DNA from: Oryzicola mucosus
GTDB taxonomy: Bacteria; Pseudomonadota; Alphaproteobacteria; Rhizobiales; Rhizobiaceae
Assembly (NCBI RefSeq): GCF_014534685.1
Contig: NZ_JACVVX010000005.1
Span: 1-64,000, forward strand
Reading direction: 5' to 3'
DNA: 64,000 bases
Translations under genes and position numbers: made by a program
Notes under the pieces: generated by a model
Told to the model about the DNA's origin: nothing
The model's database searches: none
Seen by the model: only the letters and a program-made list of their open reading frames with translations
Shown here: piece by piece, positions 61,309 to 64,000 of the stretch
Position numbering within the stretch: the first letter of the stretch is position 1
How the letters are laid out: each line of letters begins with the position of its first letter

Positions 61309-62136
61309 ATGACGGACACCCTCGAAGCCATCAGAGAACTGGACGCCACCGACGCCGAGAGCGACGAGATCGTGCTGTCGGCCCGTGATGTCACCGTCGC
61401 GTTCGGCGACAAGGTCATTCTCGACAAACTGTCGCTCGACATCACGCGCGGCGAGATCCTCGGCTTCGTGGGCGCGTCGGGCGCCGGCAAGTCGGTCCTC
61501 CTGCGCACGGTGCTCGGCCTGAACAAGAAGCAGTCGGGAACGATCAAGCTGTTCGGCATCGACACCGACAAGGCGAGCGATACCGACAGGCTCAAGATCG
61601 ACATGCGGCTCGGCGTTCTCTTCCAGCACGGCGCGCTGTTTTCCGCGCTGACCGTTCTGGAAAACGTCCAGGTGCCGATGCGCGAATATCTCGACATGCC
61701 GAAACAGCTGATGGACGAGCTGGCCTTGCTCAAGATCGAGCTGGTCGGGCTTCCCGCCGATGCGGCGCAGAAATTTCCGTCCGAATTGTCGGGCGGCATG
61801 ATCAAGCGCGCAGCCCTTGCCCGGGCGCTGGCGCTCGACCCCGACATCGTTTTCCTCGACGAGCCGACCTCCGGCCTCGACCCCATCGGAGCGGCCGACT
61901 TCGACGAACTCGTCGCCAAGCTCCGCGATACGATGGGGCTGACCGTGTATATGGTGACCCACGACCTCGACAGCCTGTTCTCCGTCTGCGACCGTGTCGC
62001 GGTGCTGGGCAAGAAAAAGGTGCTGGTGGAGGGGACGATCGAAGACATGCTCAAGAGCGAAGAACCTTGGGTGAAATCCTATTTTCGCGGAAAACGCGCG
62101 CGCCAGCTCGATCTTTCTGGACGCGAGAAGGCCTGA
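61309..62136 (+). CDS. mlaF: MlaF-type ABC ATPase
   Basis: 275 residues. Walker A GASGAGKSVLLRTVLG, signature LSGGMIKRAALARALALDP, Walker B IVFLDEPTSGLDPIGA, and H-loop THDLDSLF are present, with the MlaF-type Q-loop LFQHGALFSALTVLENV. It starts one base after mlaE. Confidence 0.93.
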   Translation: MTDTLEAIRELDATDAESDEIVLSARDVTVAFGDKVILDKLSLDITRGEILGFVGASGAGKSVLLRTVLGLNKKQSGTIKLFGIDTDKASDTDRLKIDMRLGVLFQHGALFSALTVLENVQVPMREYLDMPKQLMDELALLKIELVGLPADAAQKFPSELSGGMIKRAALARALALDPDIVFLDEPTSGLDPIGAADFDELVAKLRDTMGLTVYMVTHDLDSLFSVCDRVAVLGKKKVLVEGTIEDMLKSEEPWVKSYFRGKRARQLDLSGREKA

Positions 62137-62143
62137 TTGAACG

Positions 62144-63517
62144 ATGGAAACACGCGCCAACTACGTCATCGTCGGTATCTTCACGCTGGTCGCCGTGCTC
62201 GCCGCCTTCGGCTTCGTCTATTGGAGCGCGGCGATCGGCGACCGCGGCGAGATCACGCAATTGCGGATCAGGATCCCGGGTTCGGCATCGGGCCTCGGCC
62301 GCGGCAGCTTCGTGATGTTCAACGGCGTGAAGGTCGGCGACGTGCGCCGTGTCTATATCGATGTCAACAACCCCGCAGTGGCGATTGCCGACACCGAGGT
62401 CGACGCCTCGACGCCGATCACCAAATCGACCCAGGCCGATATCGGCCTCGCCGGCCTCACCGGCCAGGCGAATATCGAGATGAAGGGGGCCAGCACCAAC
62501 GAGCCCAACCTGCTCGCCGAGGCCGAGGCCAACGGCACCATCGCCGAGATCACCGCCAACCCCTCGGCGGTCACGAACCTGCTGCAGATGGCGCAGAACA
62601 TCTTCACCCGCGCCGACAATGTGGTCACGCAGCTGGAGAGCTTCACCACCGACGTGCGCGGTCCGCTGACCGAAACGGCCAAGAACGCGCAGACCTTCTC
62701 CGATGCCTTGGCCCGCAATGCCGACGGAATCGACAAGTTTCTCGCCAGCGTCAGCGCGCTTTCAGAGGAACTCGCCGGCGTTTCCGGCAAGCTGGACGGT
62801 ACGCTCAGCGCGGCCGAGGATATCCTGAATGCCGTGGACAAGGACAAGATCGCGTCGATCGTCACCAATGTCGACGCCTTCACGCAGGAGCTGAGCCAGT
62901 CGAGCCAGCAGCTGCAGGACATCATGACCGGCGTCAACCGGACGGTTGCGACGGTCAACCAGTTCGCGCAGCAATCGCAGCAGACGCTCGCCAAGGTCGA
63001 CGGCATTCTCGACGGCGTGGACGCAAACACGGTGCGCGATTCGCTCAACAGCATTCGCGAGGCCAGCGAAGGCGCCAACAAGGCCGTCGCCGATGTCAGC
63101 AAGGTGACCGAGAAGATCGGCGACCGCGCCGACGATGTCGACCAGATCATCTCCGACGCGCAGCAACTGGCCGGCCGGCTCAACCAGGCCTCGACGCGGG
63201 TCGACGGCATCCTGGTCAAGGTCGACAATCTGCTCGGCTCGGGGCAGGCGGACGGGCTGATCGCCGATGCGCGCTCGACCTTGCTGGCATACAAGCAGGT
63301 CGCCGATACGCTGAACTCGCGCATGGCGACGATCACAGACGGGCTGGCGCGCTTCTCCGGCCAGGGGCTGCGCGACGTCGAGGCGCTGGTGCAGGACAGC
63401 CGGCGTTCGATCACACGCATCGAAAACGCGATTTCGGACCTGGAACGCAATCCGCAGCGGATCATTACCGGCGGTGACGGCGCGGTTCGCGAATATGACG
63501 GGCGGGCACGCCGTTGA
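62144..63517 (+). CDS. mlaD: MlaD-type MCE-domain protein with coiled-coil tail
   Basis: 457 residues, longer than E. coli MlaD. One N-terminal membrane helix (8-26) precedes an MCE domain (about 40-120, GSASGLGRGSFVMFNGVKVGDV). The remainder to about residue 440 is a long heptad-like helical region rich in Gln/Asn/Asp that could form a periplasmic tube. It captures lipids for the MlaEF transporter. Confidence 0.92.
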   Translation: METRANYVIVGIFTLVAVLAAFGFVYWSAAIGDRGEITQLRIRIPGSASGLGRGSFVMFNGVKVGDVRRVYIDVNNPAVAIADTEVDASTPITKSTQADIGLAGLTGQANIEMKGASTNEPNLLAEAEANGTIAEITANPSAVTNLLQMAQNIFTRADNVVTQLESFTTDVRGPLTETAKNAQTFSDALARNADGIDKFLASVSALSEELAGVSGKLDGTLSAAEDILNAVDKDKIASIVTNVDAFTQELSQSSQQLQDIMTGVNRTVATVNQFAQQSQQTLAKVDGILDGVDANTVRDSLNSIREASEGANKAVADVSKVTEKIGDRADDVDQIISDAQQLAGRLNQASTRVDGILVKVDNLLGSGQADGLIADARSTLLAYKQVADTLNSRMATITDGLARFSGQGLRDVEALVQDSRRSITRIENAISDLERNPQRIITGGDGAVREYDGRARR

Positions 63518-63594
63518 GTGGGGGGACAGCCTTGACCATGACAGATGACGAGCATGCCGCCACTGCGCGGCAGCTGAGGCGCGGGGGATATCGG

Positions 63595-64000
63595 GTGAAG
63601 CGTTTTGCCGTTCTTGCCTTGCTGGCGGCCGGATTGTCGGGCTGCGCGCTGCTGCCCGGCGGGGGGCCGGCGCCGCTCGACACCTATGAGCTGACCGCAC
63701 CCCGCCTCGACGCCACCAGCCAGCGCAGCCGCCGGCAGATTCTCATCGCCGAACCTTCCGCGCTCAAGGCGCTCGATGGCGAGCGGATCGTCATCCGCTC
63801 CGCGCCCGGCTCGATCGAATATCTCTCCGGTGCGCAATGGGCCGACCGGCTGCCGCGCATCGTCCAGGCCCGGCTTGCCGAGACGTTCCAGCGCTCCGGC
63901 CGCTTCTCCGGCGTGGGCCTGCCCGGCGACGGGCTGGCGATCGACTATCAGGTCATCACCGAACTGCGCACCTTCGGCGTCGATGTCCGGGGCGGCACGC
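63595..64000 (+). CDS. ABC-type transport auxiliary lipoprotein (PqiC-like), cut by window edge
   Basis: The GTG at 63595 follows GGGGGA and gives a lipoprotein signal M-K-R-F-A-V-L-A-L-L-A-A-G with lipobox L-S-G-C. An ATG at 63538 would add 19 residues. The DTYELTAPRL start and the later IVIRSAPGSIEYLSGAQWADRLPRIVQARLAETF match the ABC_trans_aux (DUF330/PqiC) family, which links MCE proteins to the outer membrane. The C-terminus lies beyond the window. Confidence 0.88.
   Translation, partial: MKRFAVLALLAAGLSGCALLPGGGPAPLDTYELTAPRLDATSQRSRRQILIAEPSALKALDGERIVIRSAPGSIEYLSGAQWADRLPRIVQARLAETFQRSGRFSGVGLPGDGLAIDYQVITELRTFGVDVRGGT

Noticed and set aside
59493-62054. Open frame of 853 codons on the minus strand
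   Set aside because: Antisense to mlaE and mlaF and continuing into the epimerase in the wrong frame. Ser/Arg-rich composition and no start or motif support.
1-64000. CRISPR arrays, insertion sequences, rRNA genes
   Set aside because: No regularly spaced repeats, transposase frames or rRNA segments were seen on either strand.

Overview
The window is high-GC DNA, dense with genes that often overlap by ATGA. Its gene families and neighbourhoods are those of an alphaproteobacterium of the order Rhizobiales (Hyphomicrobiales), most likely a Mesorhizobium/Phyllobacteriaceae-type organism. Support comes from the gph / rpiA-DUF2059-gor and hom-glpX-recJ clusters, two DUF982 genes, a STAS-MlaE fusion, class II DAHP synthase, class I PHA synthase and a GTTC-N7-GTTC SOS box. 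This assignment is inferred from content; nothing was searched.

Positions 1 to about 8750 are accessory. They hold a minus-strand operon of tiny genes ending in an SRAP (abasic-site crosslinking) gene, divergent from a small zinc-binding protein with an SOS box across its promoter. Then come a DUF982 gene, an acidic small protein, a Myb/SANT-like DNA-binding protein, an orphan phage-type beta-helix tailspike bracketed by 49-bp direct repeats, a small lipoprotein, a frameshifted AlpA-like gene and a three-gene plus-strand operon behind a structured leader. The block ends beside the 3' end of tRNA-Glu (8829-8903), a classic integration site, but no integrase is visible.

From about 8980 the window is ordinary chromosome. 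Cell wall and storage: a DUF882 lipoprotein and phaC. Central metabolism: an alaC-like aminotransferase, hom, glpX, recJ. Redox and signalling: pseudoazurin, a prokaryotic ionotropic-glutamate-receptor-like channel protein, dusA, a membrane aspartic protease, DUF1289, cobT and a histidine kinase. A run of maintenance genes follows (SNase, GST, UDG-like, Lrp, AlkD-like), then a beta-hydroxyacid dehydrogenase, an amino-acid ABC importer without its ATPase, molybdenum cofactor genes (mobB, mobA, moaA), msrQ, a large L,D-transpeptidase, a hicAB toxin-antitoxin pair and tRNA-Val.

The right third carries gph, rpiA, a DUF2059 protein, gor and DAHP synthase, then MFS, GNAT, nadE, DUF1003, DedA, hemerythrin and dgkA. 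After these come an ABC exporter with a leader peptide, gltX, malic enzyme, an atypical SDR divergent from an MFS gene across a perfect palindrome, a dipeptide epimerase and the mla lipid-transport operon (mlaE-mlaF-mlaD-auxiliary lipoprotein), which runs off the right edge.

The points most worth a second look are the SOS-box divergent cassette with apparently leaderless transcripts, the tandem identical-loop hairpins before 7353, the leader peptide and hairpins before the ABC exporter, the ion-channel-like receptor, and the hairpin that contains the pseudoazurin ribosome binding site.
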